Shown: positions 18,412-28,305, numbered from the stretch's first letter. The stretch: DNA of 64,000 nt from Papillibacter cinnamivorans DSM 12816 (GCF_900176335.1 NZ_FWXW01000003.1:1-64000); one strand, 5' to 3'. Numbers and translations: made by a program. Notes: generated by a model from the letters alone, not told the origin.

Positions 18412-19662
18412 TCAGATGATTGAGCCCTGGAGCAATATGCCCAGATTTTCCTTATAGATGGTGTCGAACTGAGAAATGGGGATGGGATTTTTCCCGAGAC
18501 CAACCTCGACGGTATAGCCGGGGCGCCGGTATTCCTGGATGAACCAGTCCTTATAGCCGGCGTAGGAGGCGATCCCCGTCGCGACTTCCAGGGTGTAGCC
18601 GCTGACAGCGGCAAACTGCTGACCGATGATCTTCGCCTCGGGCGGCGCGAGGTCCATGAAGTTCCAGTAAATCACGCGGCCCTGGGTATGATAGGCGATG
18701 GCCAGGCGAAAGTCGTGGTCCCGGGTGAAGGCCACCATGGTCCGAGTTTCTGGTTCGGACTCCGGACCGGGGCCGGAATAGCGGGTGGGGCCGGGGCCGG
18801 TGATGCCCAGGGCGGCCTCTGCTTCCTTGGAGGCCTCCCAGGCGGCGTTGTAATTGTGGTTTAAGTCCACGCCCCGGTTGTTGGCCTGCCAGTCGGAGGA
18901 AAAGTCGTCGCTGCCGCCGTTCCAGCGGATCAGATCCTCGTAGTAGGGGTTTCCGGGCTTGAGGCCGTTCAGGACCAGATCCACTCCGTCGGGATTGACC
19001 ATGGGAACGAGGTATATGCTGCTGATGTTCCAGATCTCCCTGGGATCATACCCTTTCAGCGTACGGCCCAGGGCATAGGCTCTCAGGAAATCCTCGGCAA
19101 ATTTCATGAGAAGGGGCGAGGTGATCCATTCCAGGCTGTGATGGGCAGCGTTGTAAAAAACCTGATTGGAGCCCGCGCCCAGGCGAAGGTAATAGAGGTT
19201 TTTCCCCAGAACGCTCTTGCCCGCGACCCCTGTTTCCAGAAAGGGATAGCGCGCCTTCAGGCCCAGAATGTCTCTTTCCATCCCCTCATAGGTGTAGGAA
19301 ATATTGGTGTCCACCACCGGAAAGGGAAAGGGCAAAATCACCTTCTGCCCCACCTGAAGATTGCCCGGCTCCACGCCGGGATTGGCTGCCAGCACCAGGT
19401 CCAGGTCCGCCCGCTGCTTTCTTGCCAGATTATAAAACGTGTCACCGGGTTTTACGGTATACTGCAGATATCCAAGGTAAAAAGGATTTAAGGCTTCCCG
19501 GGTCTTCGGACCCACAATTCCGTCGGATGTCAGCCCCATGTCCCGCTGAAAACGCATTACCGCCTGTCTGGTGTCCCCGCCGAAGAGTCCGTCCACCTCG
19601 CCGGGATTGTACCCCATCTTTTTCAGCAGCGCCTGCAGCTCCATGACGTCGGTGCCCGACAT
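18412..19662 (-). CDS. Peptidoglycan-binding/LysM/M14 peptidase (gamma-D-glutamyl-diaminopimelate type)
   Basis: This 416-residue cell-wall enzyme has three parts. A PG_binding_1 repeat covers about 1-55, a LysM motif (YTVKPGDTFYNLARK) covers about 66-112, and a zinc carboxypeptidase M14 domain covers about 130-416. The M14 zinc ligands are in HHSLEW and the later YHTQG, and the catalytic Glu is in YTVEVGLG; NPDGVDL and GVDLNHNYN are also conserved. Related enzymes cut gamma-D-Glu-DAP bonds in spore or vegetative peptidoglycan. The ATG at 19662 lacks a good ribosome-binding site. The domain reads upstream as TLKTG without an ATG, while a GGGAGGTG-ATG sits just upstream in another frame. No signal peptide is seen. 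Confidence 0.88.
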   Translation of the reverse strand: MSGTDVMELQALLKKMGYNPGEVDGLFGGDTRQAVMRFQRDMGLTSDGIVGPKTREALNPFYLGYLQYTVKPGDTFYNLARKQRADLDLVLAANPGVEPGNLQVGQKVILPFPFPVVDTNISYTYEGMERDILGLKARYPFLETGVAGKSVLGKNLYYLRLGAGSNQVFYNAAHHSLEWITSPLLMKFAEDFLRAYALGRTLKGYDPREIWNISSIYLVPMVNPDGVDLVLNGLKPGNPYYEDLIRWNGGSDDFSSDWQANNRGVDLNHNYNAAWEASKEAEAALGITGPGPTRYSGPGPESEPETRTMVAFTRDHDFRLAIAYHTQGRVIYWNFMDLAPPEAKIIGQQFAAVSGYTLEVATGIASYAGYKDWFIQEYRRPGYTVEVGLGKNPIPISQFDTIYKENLGILLQGSII

Positions 19663-19814
19663 TCCTGTTTTCAGCGTCCTCGTACCATCACCTCCCGTCG
19701 GATTTTACCGCCGGGTTATGCTTCCGCCCGGCCGGATTCCCGGCTCTTTTCATATCTATTCCGCTCCGGTCCCGTTCATGTGTGTTTTACAGTCCGTTTC
19801 GTATTTTTCATGAA

Positions 19815-19865
19815 ATAAACCCTCTCCCCGCCCCGGCATATTTCCGGCGAGAGGAGAGGGTTTAT
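19815..19865 (-). terminator. Terminator after the orphan membrane-protein gene
   Basis: The 13-bp stem ataaaccctctcc / ggagagggtttat with an inner ccgcc/ggcgag region lies 10 bases past the minus-strand stop. It is followed on that strand by a T-rich stretch. Confidence 0.65.
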
Positions 19866-19875
19866 CCTATCATTT

Positions 19876-21693
19876 TCAGGCCGCGGCGGCGGGGGAAACT
19901 TCCGGGGCCGGGGTAACGGAGGGCGAAGGCGTCTCCAGCGGTGCGGGAGACGCGGACGGAGCCGGCTGGGACACGCCCGCGTCCAGACGGGTGATGGAAT
20001 AGGCGTTGCGAAGCTCCCCAGTGGCCTGCCCGTCATATTCGATCTGCACCGAATCGCCCACATTCAGGATTACCGCCGCTTCGCTTTCCTCCGCGGATAT
20101 CACGTAATATTCCGACTTGCCGTCCAGCCGGATATAATAGTAGGAATTACCGTCCTTGACCGCGGTTCGGATCTCCGCCACCGTTCCCGTCACGGTGTTC
20201 TGGGGCAGCGACTCCTCCTGTGTCACGTTGTTTTCCACCAGAAGGGAAACGTAATCCCGCTCGCACTCGGCAACCGACTGCCCGGTCCCCACGATCTGAT
20301 ACTGCCTCACGTTCACCATGGCGTACATCTTCACCAGGCCCGCGTTGTCCTTCAGGGCCATGAAATAGGTGGGCTGATTGGAAATATTCAGAAGCAGCGG
20401 GAAGGTGGCCACGTAGTTCAAATGCTGCACCACGCCCTCCGCGGAGGACATGGCGGAGTATTCCTCCGCGCCGGGTATACTGTAATAGGTCGTTTGCTTG
20501 GTGCGCTGATTGGATAGGATAAAGCCGATGTTGGACTGGTCCCCGGTAACGGAGGTAATGCCCGTGTAGACGTACACGTCGTCGTTCATCGCGATATAGT
20601 TATACCCGTCGGTGGTGACGGTGACTCCCCGCTGCCCGAAGATGGAATTGAAAAACCCGTTGCGGTACAGCCCGTAATAATCGTACTGCTCAATGATCAG
20701 TTCCGCGGTATACACCCGGTCCACCCAGGCGGGGACCTCCTCCTTGGGATAATACACAGACTCACCCGTAACGGCGTTTACCAGAACCGCGCCGAAGATA
20801 TCCGTTCCGCCGAAAAGCCCGATGGTCTTCTCCACCCTGGGGCAGATCCAATAGGGCTCCCCGTCGTCGTTTATCTCGAAAACAGGCGCGTCAAACATAT
20901 AAGTCGGGTACCGGAAACGGAGATACCGGTAAAGGTTCCTGCTGAAATGCTCGGCCGTGGTGTATTTGATGCCGTCCTGCAGACGGACCACCTCCACCCC
21001 CTGGGTTACCATATCGATGATAAGGTAAGCGGGGATCCCCTCGGAACGGTTGTTCCACCACTTGATGATATCCCCGTACACCAGGGGAGTCACGCGGACC
21101 GGGCGGTTTTTGTAGTTGATCTGGGTGTAGTTGTCCGCCACCTCAAACTGGCTGACCATGTCGGACAGCTCGCCCATTTTACGGTCTCCCAGCTTTTCCG
21201 CCGAATCCTTATCCAGCATGGGGATCTTGTCGTAGGAAATCTCCTTCACATCCTCGGTAAAATCCCCCTGAGCGACGGAAATCAAATCTTTATACGACCC
21301 GGCGCGAAACAGGGGAACGGAAATCACCGTACCTACGATGAAAACAAGGATGAGGGCCACGACGACCACCAGAGGAACCATACACTGCTGCTTCACAAAG
21401 GCACCGTATTCCCGGAAGCCTCCGCCGGTCTGAAATCCCGAGGTCAGCAGGGCGCTGACGGTATAAATCACGCAAAGGAGAAAAATGAAGCCGTAAAAAT
21501 CAACAGAATGCAGATTCAGCGGGGGCAGGTTCACATAGAAATACACAGCGCCGATAACCACCGTAACAAGAAGATTGATCAGCGTCCTCTTTACGGAAGC
21601 GGCCGGGCCACCCGCGGGCTTTTGCTCCCGGGTCGGGCGGGCGCTGTCGCGTTTGCCGAATCCGAAGTGAAACCCATTTGCCTGACTGAACAT
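19876..21693 (-). CDS. Membrane protein of unknown function with large exported domain
   Basis: No family was recognised for this 605-residue protein. It has a short charged N-terminus, three strongly hydrophobic segments in the first 160 residues (INLLVTVVIGAVYFYV, YGFIFLLCVIYTVSALL, VPLVVVVALILVFIVGT) and then about 400 residues of soluble, Tyr-rich sequence. A Pro/Ser/Ala-rich tail closes it. The long domain contains repeated TTDGYNYIAMNDDVYVYTG-like beta-rich sequence, which suggests an extracellular sensor or scaffold. The start at ATG 21693 (GGAG 9 bases before) is one option; ATG 21708, also with GGAG, adds five residues. It lies alone between two hairpins, so it is probably monocistronic. 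Confidence 0.7.
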   Translation of the reverse strand: MFSQANGFHFGFGKRDSARPTREQKPAGGPAASVKRTLINLLVTVVIGAVYFYVNLPPLNLHSVDFYGFIFLLCVIYTVSALLTSGFQTGGGFREYGAFVKQQCMVPLVVVVALILVFIVGTVISVPLFRAGSYKDLISVAQGDFTEDVKEISYDKIPMLDKDSAEKLGDRKMGELSDMVSQFEVADNYTQINYKNRPVRVTPLVYGDIIKWWNNRSEGIPAYLIIDMVTQGVEVVRLQDGIKYTTAEHFSRNLYRYLRFRYPTYMFDAPVFEINDDGEPYWICPRVEKTIGLFGGTDIFGAVLVNAVTGESVYYPKEEVPAWVDRVYTAELIIEQYDYYGLYRNGFFNSIFGQRGVTVTTDGYNYIAMNDDVYVYTGITSVTGDQSNIGFILSNQRTKQTTYYSIPGAEEYSAMSSAEGVVQHLNYVATFPLLLNISNQPTYFMALKDNAGLVKMYAMVNVRQYQIVGTGQSVAECERDYVSLLVENNVTQEESLPQNTVTGTVAEIRTAVKDGNSYYYIRLDGKSEYYVISAEESEAAVILNVGDSVQIEYDGQATGELRNAYSITRLDAGVSQPAPSASPAPLETPSPSVTPAPEVSPAAAA

Positions 21694-21955
21694 AAAGAAT
21701 AACTCCATTTCTCCGGCGAGGAATCGTTGAGCGCTCCGGCGGATGTGCCGGAACCGTTTCCGAAGCGCCAGCGTACGGGGAAGGAACGCCGTGTCCTGTA
21801 CCGCGCCGCTTCGGTCTGCCACACCGGGGCCGGACCCGAAGCCTAGACTTTTCTGCAGAATACTATTATACCGTATTCCCGAAAAATGCGCAACCAATCC
21901 ATCCTCAGCCAAAGGGAAGCCTGTGAAAAGAACGGAACTATCTCCGCTAAACCTC

Positions 21956-21986
21956 GGAGGCCTTCCGCCAACGGCGGAAGGCCTCC
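21956..21986 (-). terminator. Terminator-like hairpin after the SLH-protein gene
   Basis: A perfect 14-bp stem (ggaggccttccgcc / ggcggaaggcctcc) with a 3-base loop begins 21 bases past the minus-strand stop at 22008. The T-tract is poor. Confidence 0.6.
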
Positions 21987-22007
21987 TTCGCTATGTATGA
22001 AACATTT

Positions 22008-23246
22008 TTATTCGCCGTCTTTATAAATCTCGCAGGAATCCACCAGATATCCGCCGCCGATTCCGTTCCCGCTTTTCAGGAAGACCAGCGCCCGGCCGTA
22101 ATAGATGGGGTCTCCGCCGGTGTTGGGAGAGGCGTACAGAATGCACCACACCTTCGCGCCTTCCGCGGTCGCCTCACCGTGATAAATCTGGACCCAAACC
22201 GTCGTTTTAAGAGACGTCCTCCGCGTGAACACCACCGCGTCTCCGGTCCGTGTCACGACGCCGCCGGAAGAGGAGGCGTCATACTGATAGTTGCCGGAAG
22301 CGTCCTTGTTCAGATCTCCCACGGCGAAAACCGAGCGGTAAATCTCTCCCAGCTGCGTGTCGGTAACCGTCACCGAATCCGTATTCGTCACAAGGCCCTC
22401 GAACAGGCTTCCCTCCGCCACGGAGTAAAGAACGCACGTGGCTGTTTTCAGCGAGGGGGTTCCGTCTATGACGGTATAGCCGCTGTCCAGCATGGAGGCG
22501 CCCACATATTCCAGGACTGTCCCCAGGGCGCTCCCCTGAGAATCGGTCAGGTCCAGCGCAGCCAGCGTTTCTTTGTCAACACCGCGGGAAAAGGAGTTCC
22601 CGCCGAGAAATCCCGCCGCTTCCATCACCCGGTACAGGAAGGTCGCCACCTCCGCCCGGCCCATGGTGCCCTCCGGGTTCAGCAGCTCGCCGCTTCCCTG
22701 AATCATTCCGCCGCCCACCATTTCCGTCACCGCGTCCAGAGCATAGGGATACACACTGTCGAAATCCGAGAAGTCCTCCGGCACAGTTGCATCTTCCGTT
22801 TCCGGCAGATAGGCTCCCACCGCCGCCAACGTCCGGCTCACCAGCACCATAGCGTCCTGCCTGGTGATGCCGGAGGAAGGGCTGAACATCCCCCCGGAAC
22901 CTTTGGCGATTCCCAGCGCCTTGGCCGTCAGGACAGCTTCGCAGTAATAACTGTCCTGAGAAACGTCGGAAAAATTCTCCTCCGTTCCGCCTTCCAGATC
23001 AAAGGCCCGGACGAGCATCAGCATAAAATCGGCCCGGGTGATCCGCGTCTCGGGCAGGAACATTCCGCCCCCCGCCCCCTGGACCACGTAGGCCTCGTAC
23101 AGTTTGTCCACCGCATCGGCCGCCCAGGAATAATTCTCTCCCACGTCGTTAAAATATTTGGAACGAACGGCGGAAGCCGGAGTGGACAGGATCAGGGCCG
23201 CCAGGGCAAAGGAAAGCACCAGCAGCAGCTTTCGTTTTGTCCTCAT
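22008..23246 (-). CDS. Exported S-layer-homology (SLH) domain protein
   Basis: This 412-residue protein starts with a Sec signal peptide (KRKLLLVLSFALAALILS, cleavage likely after ASA). Three SLH repeats follow over about 30-210 (YFNDVGENYSWAADAV, NFSDVSQDSYYCEAV and DFSDFDSVYPYALDAV, each with an ITRADFMLML-type helix). SLH domains usually bind secondary cell-wall polymers and tether proteins to the surface. The remaining 200 residues have no recognised domain and are rich in Thr/Ser beta-strand sequence. An AGGAGG site precedes the ATG. A -10-like TATAAT (23298-23293) lies upstream within an AT-rich stretch. Confidence 0.88.
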   Translation of the reverse strand: MRTKRKLLLVLSFALAALILSTPASAVRSKYFNDVGENYSWAADAVDKLYEAYVVQGAGGGMFLPETRITRADFMLMLVRAFDLEGGTEENFSDVSQDSYYCEAVLTAKALGIAKGSGGMFSPSSGITRQDAMVLVSRTLAAVGAYLPETEDATVPEDFSDFDSVYPYALDAVTEMVGGGMIQGSGELLNPEGTMGRAEVATFLYRVMEAAGFLGGNSFSRGVDKETLAALDLTDSQGSALGTVLEYVGASMLDSGYTVIDGTPSLKTATCVLYSVAEGSLFEGLVTNTDSVTVTDTQLGEIYRSVFAVGDLNKDASGNYQYDASSSGGVVTRTGDAVVFTRRTSLKTTVWVQIYHGEATAEGAKVWCILYASPNTGGDPIYYGRALVFLKSGNGIGGGYLVDSCEIYKDGE

Positions 23247-23307
23247 TGCATTTCCTCCTGACAGTTGGATTGGGAAATCCGTTTTTCCCTAAATTATAAC
23301 AATGTCG

Positions 23308-23332
23308 TATCAAATTATTACAATTTGGTATC
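23308..23332 (-). promoter_or_regulatory. Imperfect palindrome upstream of the SLH gene
   Basis: The sequence gtatcaaatt-attac-aatttggtat forms an inverted repeat with one mismatch, about 60-85 bases before the start codon and just upstream of a TATAAT box. It could be an operator; no regulator is identified. Confidence 0.3.
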
Positions 23333-23474
23333 ATTATAGCACACTCGTTCTGATTTGTGCCGAAAAACCTTCGGTTAGGACCGCTCCAAATTATACCATG
23401 GAGCCATACCGTTTTGTATTTGGCCGGAGAATGGATTTTTTCCAGAACAATATCCAGAAGCTGCCACAGACAAA

Positions 23475-23511
23475 ATAAAAGGCCGGAGAATACACATCTC
23501 CAGCCTTTTAT
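23475..23511. terminator. Bidirectional terminator hairpin
   Basis: The stem ataaaaggc-ggaga / tctcc-gccttttat is flanked by T-rich tracts on both strands. It ends the minus-strand lipoprotein transcript, whose stop is 21 bases away. Confidence 0.75.
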
Positions 23512-23531
23512 TTTTCGCTTCGATTCCGTTT

Positions 23532-24008
23532 TTACGCCGTCGGTTCCGTTTCAAAGCCGTCACCCAGGTCGTATCCCACCAGAGCCCAGGTTATGGACTT
23601 ATCCTCTCCGACGGTGTATCGGTACAAAATGGAGCAGGCGACGTGCCCGTCCTCCGCTCTGGCGTAGACCCAGGACTCGCTGAGAATCACGGTTTCATCC
23701 GGCAGGAAGGCGGGAGTACCGCCCAGAACGCCGCCGAAGGGGATCAACTCCGGATGGGCCATCAGATCGGCTTTCAAATCGCCGGCGGTTATTCCCAGGC
23801 TCGCCAGGTATGACACGGCAATTGGGGAATCGGCGCCGGAAGCCGGCACCGCAGCCGGCGTTTCTGTGGGCTTCGCCGTAAGCGACGGCTCCGGGGTAAC
23901 GACAGCGGTGGGCGAGGGAGTAGTGGCGGCCGACGGCGCGCAGGCCGACAGGGCAAATACCGCTGCGGCCGAAACGGCCAGTAAAGCAATCATATAACGA
24001 GTTTTCAT
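23532..24008 (-). CDS. Small lipoprotein, unknown function
   Basis: This 158-residue protein has a lipoprotein signal peptide with lipobox ALSAC (Cys about 23). A Pro/Thr/Ala-rich linker covers about 25-60. A compact domain of about 95 residues follows, rich in aromatic beta-strand sequence (VILSESWVYARAEDGHVACS). It should be anchored to the outer face of the membrane. A strong AAGGAGG lies upstream of the ATG. No family was recognised. It stands alone between a terminator and a region with two palindromes. Confidence 0.8.
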   Translation of the reverse strand: MKTRYMIALLAVSAAAVFALSACAPSAATTPSPTAVVTPEPSLTAKPTETPAAVPASGADSPIAVSYLASLGITAGDLKADLMAHPELIPFGGVLGGTPAFLPDETVILSESWVYARAEDGHVACSILYRYTVGEDKSITWALVGYDLGDGFETEPTA

Positions 24009-24078
24009 ATGTATACGTCCTCCTTCTTTTCATGCAGGCGTATCATTTCCATTCTTTACGCTCTTTCCTTTCAGTCCA

Positions 24079-24226
24079 TTATACCACAAGCGCAACGCGT
24101 TTCGTGGTATATGGCATCGTTCGCGCTTCCGCCTGGAAGGCGGGAGCAAACCGCGCCGTCCTGCCCGGTATAATAACCGCTTTGCGGCTATTATATCATA
24201 AACGCAACCGCCGTTTATGATATAAT
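24079..24226. repeat. Pair of related palindromes upstream of divergent genes
   Basis: The left palindrome (24080-24111) has arms tataccac/gtggtata. The right palindrome (24190-24226) has perfect 15-bp arms attatatcataaacg/cgtttatgatataat. Both keep the core cgcaac and have similar arms, so they look like two copies of one element about 80 bases apart. The left copy includes a TATAAT box for the lipoprotein gene. The rest of 24112-24443 shows no gene; it holds one more hairpin near 24277-24297 and the AT-rich leader of the CoA-transferase gene. Confidence 0.55.
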
Positions 24227-24443
24227 TTGTTGCGCCGGGTCTCCGACGCCATATTATTAAGATCTCAGCGCATGCTCCAAGAGAGAGCATATGCGCGGTC
24301 TTTCGCCCGCCTTACGGATATTCTGCCGCAAACCGCTCTGCCGTATAAATTCGGAGCACGCCGATGAAAGATATTTCTTTTCAATTATGTCGAATTATGT
24401 TATAGTTTTTTTTATAAACTTAAAATTATATGGAGGAATACGA

Positions 24444-25742
24444 ATGGCCAATTATCAGGCGGAATACCGTTCTAAGGTAGTTTCCGTAGACGAAGCGCTT
24501 TCCCATATCAAAAGCGGATACTCCATCAGTTCGGCATTTGCAGGAAACGAACCCTTTACGCTCTTGGGCAATCTGCACAAGCTGCAGGGCAAGGTATCCG
24601 GAATCAAGGTCTTTACCTCACTGAACCTGGCAAAATACGAATTTATGAACAACCCCGCGTATAAAGACACCTTCGATGTGCAGTCCAATTTCATGATGGA
24701 AACCAATCGTCAGGCACACAAGGCAGGCCTTTTAACTTATATGCCCGGCCATCTTCACGACGGCACCTCCCGGTGGATCTCCCACAACGGCATGAACGTA
24801 TACGTCGGCGCCGTCTCCCCCATGGACAAGCACGGATACTTCCGCATGTCCCTTAGCATGGTCCACGAAAGAATTCTTCTGGAGCACGCCGACCTTGTCA
24901 TTGTCGAGGTCAATCCCAACATGCCCATCGTATTCGGCGACAACGAGCTTCACGTCAGCGACGTGGACTATGTCGTCGAGGTCAACACTCCCATCCCCAC
25001 CCTTCCGAAGGGCGCCATCGGGCCCAAGGAAAAGGCCATCGGGGAATACGTTTCCACGCTGGTGAACGACGGGGACACCATCCAGCTGGGCATCGGCGCC
25101 ATTCCCGACGCCGTGGGTGCCGCCTTTATGGACAAGCACGATCTGGGCGTGCACACGGAGATGATCACCAGCGTGATCGCCGATCTTGTGGACGCGGGCG
25201 TCGTCACCGGGAAAAAGAAGACTCTGCACCCGAGAAAGATCGTTGCCACCTTTGCCCTGGGTTCCAAGGAACTGTACGATGTTCTTGACAACAACCCCGC
25301 CATCATGATCATGGACGGCTCCTATACGAACAACTCCTGGGTCATGGCCCAGAATGACAATATGGTCTCCATCAACAACGGCCTCGCGGTGGACCTCACC
25401 GGGCAGGTCTGCTCGGAATCGGTGGGCTCCCTGCAGTACAGCGGAACCGGCGGGCAGAACGACACCGCCGTGGGCGCCATCCACTCCAAGAACGGCCGCT
25501 CCATCATCGCCCTCAAGTCCACCGCCAAGAACGACACCATTTCCACCATTTCTGCCCAGCTTCCGTTGGGTTCCGTGGTCACGCTTTCCCGCAACAACCT
25601 GGATTATGTGGTCACCGAATACGGCATTGCTCCCATGAAGGGCAGAACCGTCCGCGAAAGGGTCAACAATCTGGCAGCCATCGCACACCCCAATTTCCGT
25701 GCCCAGCTGAAGGCCGACGCGGAAAAGCTCATGCTCTGGTAA
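24444..25742 (+). CDS. Acetyl-CoA hydrolase/transferase family CoA-transferase (4-hydroxybutyrate CoA-transferase-like)
   Basis: This 432-residue enzyme is a single-chain CoA-transferase of the Cat1/AbfT fold. The CoA-binding and active-site stretch is LGIGAIPDAV (215-224), with the probable catalytic Glu at 239 in VHTEM. The later SGTGGQND and YVVTEYGIAPMKG blocks are typical of the family. It exchanges CoA between acetyl-CoA and a short-chain acid; butyrate, 4-hydroxybutyrate or propionate are possible. The sequence is closer to the AbfT type than to the But type found in some gut butyrate producers; this is a judgement by eye. ATG 24444 follows GGAGGA 5 bases away. Confidence 0.88.
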   Translation: MANYQAEYRSKVVSVDEALSHIKSGYSISSAFAGNEPFTLLGNLHKLQGKVSGIKVFTSLNLAKYEFMNNPAYKDTFDVQSNFMMETNRQAHKAGLLTYMPGHLHDGTSRWISHNGMNVYVGAVSPMDKHGYFRMSLSMVHERILLEHADLVIVEVNPNMPIVFGDNELHVSDVDYVVEVNTPIPTLPKGAIGPKEKAIGEYVSTLVNDGDTIQLGIGAIPDAVGAAFMDKHDLGVHTEMITSVIADLVDAGVVTGKKKTLHPRKIVATFALGSKELYDVLDNNPAIMIMDGSYTNNSWVMAQNDNMVSINNGLAVDLTGQVCSESVGSLQYSGTGGQNDTAVGAIHSKNGRSIIALKSTAKNDTISTISAQLPLGSVVTLSRNNLDYVVTEYGIAPMKGRTVRERVNNLAAIAHPNFRAQLKADAEKLMLW

Positions 25743-25753
25743 TTCGGATTCAT

Positions 25754-25790
25754 AAAAAGGGGAGCCGCCTTACACAGCGGCTCTCCTTTT
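25754..25790 (+). terminator. Terminator of the CoA-transferase gene
   Basis: The stem aaaagg-ggagccgc / gcggctc-tcctttt ends in a T-run, 12 bases after the stop codon. Confidence 0.75.
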
Positions 25791-25800
25791 CGTTAAAATG

Positions 25801-25831
25801 AAGCCGGCGCCTGTATTTCAGGCGCCGGCTT
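25801..25831 (-). terminator. Terminator of the ctsR-mcsA-clpC operon
   Basis: A perfect 13-bp stem (aagccggcgcctg / caggcgccggctt) with a 5-base loop lies 5 bases past the clpC stop and is followed by TTCATTTT on the minus strand. Confidence 0.8.
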
Positions 25832-25835
25832 TCTT

Positions 25836-28295
25836 TTACACCACGGCGTGTTCCGCCGGGGCAAATACGATTTTTCCGTCGTCCGCCTTCGCGATCACCG
25901 TATCCCCTTTCTTCAGGGACCCGTCGAGATATTTCTCGGCGACGGTGTCTTCTATGGCGTTCTGGATGGCGCGGCGGAGTGGACGGGCTCCGAAGACCGG
26001 GTCAAACCCCGTCTTAACCAGGACGTCCAGCGCCCCGTCGTCCACCCGGAGCGTAATTCCCAGCTCGGAAATCCTGCCCTCCACCACGGAGAGCATGCGC
26101 TGGGCAATCTCCCGGATGTTCTCTTTGGTGAGCTGATGGAAGACGATGATCTCATCCACACGGTTTAGAAATTCCGGGCGGAAGGTGCGCTTCAAGTCGC
26201 TCATCACCGCGCTGCGGATCTCCTCAAACCGGGCCTTTTCGCTCTTTTCCCCCTCTTCCAGCTGGGCAAATCCCAGACGCTTGTGCTCGGTGAGGTTTTT
26301 GGCCCCCACGTTGGAGGTCATCACGATCACCGTGTTTTTGAAGTCCACCCGCCGGCCCTGGGCGTCCGTCAGGATGCCGTCCTCCATGATCTGCAGGAGA
26401 ACGTTGAACACATCCTCATGGGCCTTTTCGATTTCGTCGAAGAGAATCACCGAATAGGGTTTTCTCCTTACCTTTTCCGTGAGCTGTCCGCCCTCGTCGT
26501 AACCCACATATCCCGGCGGAGAACCGATGAGGCGGGAGACGGTATGCTTTTCCATATATTCGGACATATCCACACGGATCATGGCGTTTTCGTCCCCGAA
26601 CATCGCCTCGGCCAGGGCCTTGCTCAGTTCGGTCTTGCCGACGCCGGTGGGTCCCAGGAAGATGAATGAGCCGATGGGCCGTTTGGGATCCTTGAGCCCC
26701 ACGCGGCCGCGGCGTATCGCCCGGGCAACGGCTTTCACCGCTTCCTCCTGGCCAACCACCCGCCGGTGGAGGGTCTCCTCCATTTTCAGAAGCCGGGTCC
26801 CCTCGTCCTCGGTGAGCCTCGTCACGGGAATTCCGGTCCAGAGGGAAACCACGGCGGCTATATCCTCTTCCCGGACCTCGCTGCGCAGGCTTCTCTGGTG
26901 CTTTCTCTCCTGCTCGATCTGGGCGCGAAGGTTGTTTTCAATGTCCCTGAGCCGGGCGGCCTTTTCAAAGTCCTGGGCCTGGACGGCAGCGTCCTTCTCC
27001 GCTTTCGTGGACTTGAGCCGGGACTCCATGGCCTTGATATCGGGAGGCAAAGTAAAGTTTTCCATCCGCACCCGGGAGGCGGCCTCGTCGATGAGGTCGA
27101 TGGCCTTATCCGGCAGGAACCGATCGTTGATATACCGGCGGGACATGGTCACGGCCGCCTGAAGGGCGCCGTCTCCGATGGTCAGCTTGTGATGGGCCTC
27201 GTATCTTGAGCGAAGGCCCTTTAGAATATCCAGGGTCTCCTCCGGGCTGGGCTCGCCCACCTGAATGGGCTGGAACCGGCGCTCCAGGGCGGAGTCCTTC
27301 TCAATGTACTTTCTGTATTCGTTCAGGGTCGTGGCTCCGATCACCTGAATCTCTCCCCGCCCAAGGGCGGGCTTTATAATGTTGGCGGCGTCGATGGCTC
27401 CCTCCGCCGCTCCCGCTCCCACGATGGTATGGAGCTCGTCGATGAAGAGAATGATGTTCCCCAGACGCTTGACTTCCTTGATGGCCGCTTTCACGCGTTC
27501 TTCAAATTCACCCCGGTACTTAGTCCCGGCCACCATGCCGGACATATCCAGGGTGAGAATCCTTTTATTGCGCAGGGTTTCCGGAATGTCGCCCGCTACG
27601 ATCTTCTCGGCCAGGCCTTCCGCGATGGCGGTCTTGCCCACACCGGGCTCCCCGATGAGAACGGGGTTATTCTTGGTGCGGCGGCTGAGGATCTGGATCA
27701 CTCTCTGGATCTCCTTGGATCTTCCGATCACCGGGTCCAGCTTTCCCTTGCGGGCGGCTTCCGTCAGGTCCCTGGTAAAGTCCTCCAGGGCCTTGTTTTT
27801 CCCCTCACCCTCCGTCTTCTGATCTTTCTCGGAGGATTCTTCACCGGAGGATTCGCTGCCTCCCCTTGCCTGGGCAAGGGTGCTGGCGTACAGCTCCCGG
27901 AGGTCCACGCCCGCGGCTTCGATGATCCGGGCCGCGATGCCGCCTCCCTCCCGGAGGATTCCCATGAGCAGGTGTTCGGTGCCCACGTTACCGCGGCCCA
28001 TCTGAGCCGCTTCGGCCATGGCCAGTTCAATGATCCTGCGGGATCTGGGCGTCAGCCCCTGGGAGGGGGAGGAGCCCGACGCACCGACGCCGATACTCTC
28101 GGCAATGGTGTCCCGGATCATCTCTTCCGTGAGTCCGGCTTCCAGAAGGGTCTGGCAGGCCATCCCCTCCTTTTCCCTGGCGAGACCCAACAGGATATGC
28201 TCGCTTCCTACATAGCCGTGGCCCAGCTCGGCGGCTGCTTCCTGCGCCAGGCGAAGAGCGTTCTGCGCTCTGCGTGTAAATCTATTTTCATTCAT
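25836..28295 (-). CDS. clpC: ATP-dependent Clp protease ATP-binding subunit ClpC
   Basis: ClpC is a Hsp100 unfoldase that feeds proteins to ClpP. The 819-residue product has an N-terminal double Clp_N repeat (about 1-145). AAA+ domain 1 has Walker A GEPGVGKT and Walker [11 protein letters not shown], then comes the coiled-coil M domain with a UVR-like stretch (about 420-460). AAA+ domain 2 has [13 protein letters not shown] and [11 protein letters not shown]. The C-terminal segment retains a [15 protein letters not shown] sensor-2 motif. It is the third gene of the CtsR-controlled operon, 10 bases after mcsA. Repression by CtsR is expected to lift on heat or protein stress. Confidence 0.97.
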   Translation of the reverse strand: MNENRFTRRAQNALRLAQEAAAELGHGYVGSEHILLGLAREKEGMACQTLLEAGLTEEMIRDTIAESIGVGASGSSPSQGLTPRSRRIIELAMAEAAQMGRGNVGTEHLLMGILREGGGIAARIIEAAGVDLRELYASTLAQARGGSESSGEESSEKDQKTEGEGKNKALEDFTRDLTEAARKGKLDPVIGRSKEIQRVIQILSRRTKNNPVLIGEPGVGKTAIAEGLAEKIVAGDIPETLRNKRILTLDMSGMVAGTKYRGEFEERVKAAIKEVKRLGNIILFIDELHTIVGAGAAEGAIDAANIIKPALGRGEIQVIGATTLNEYRKYIEKDSALERRFQPIQVGEPSPEETLDILKGLRSRYEAHHKLTIGDGALQAAVTMSRRYINDRFLPDKAIDLIDEAASRVRMENFTLPPDIKAMESRLKSTKAEKDAAVQAQDFEKAARLRDIENNLRAQIEQERKHQRSLRSEVREEDIAAVVSLWTGIPVTRLTEDEGTRLLKMEETLHRRVVGQEEAVKAVARAIRRGRVGLKDPKRPIGSFIFLGPTGVGKTELSKALAEAMFGDENAMIRVDMSEYMEKHTVSRLIGSPPGYVGYDEGGQLTEKVRRKPYSVILFDEIEKAHEDVFNVLLQIMEDGILTDAQGRRVDFKNTVIVMTSNVGAKNLTEHKRLGFAQLEEGEKSEKARFEEIRSAVMSDLKRTFRPEFLNRVDEIIVFHQLTKENIREIAQRMLSVVEGRISELGITLRVDDGALDVLVKTGFDPVFGARPLRRAIQNAIEDTVAEKYLDGSLKKGDTVIAKADDGKIVFAPAEHAVV

Positions 28296-28305
28296 GCCGT
28301 ATCCC

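Noticed and set aside
18072-18457. Short frames on both strands in the hairpin array
   Set aside because: They encode nearly the same PKRRxSxLSRRFGVS ending on each strand because of the palindromes, and have no ribosome-binding site.
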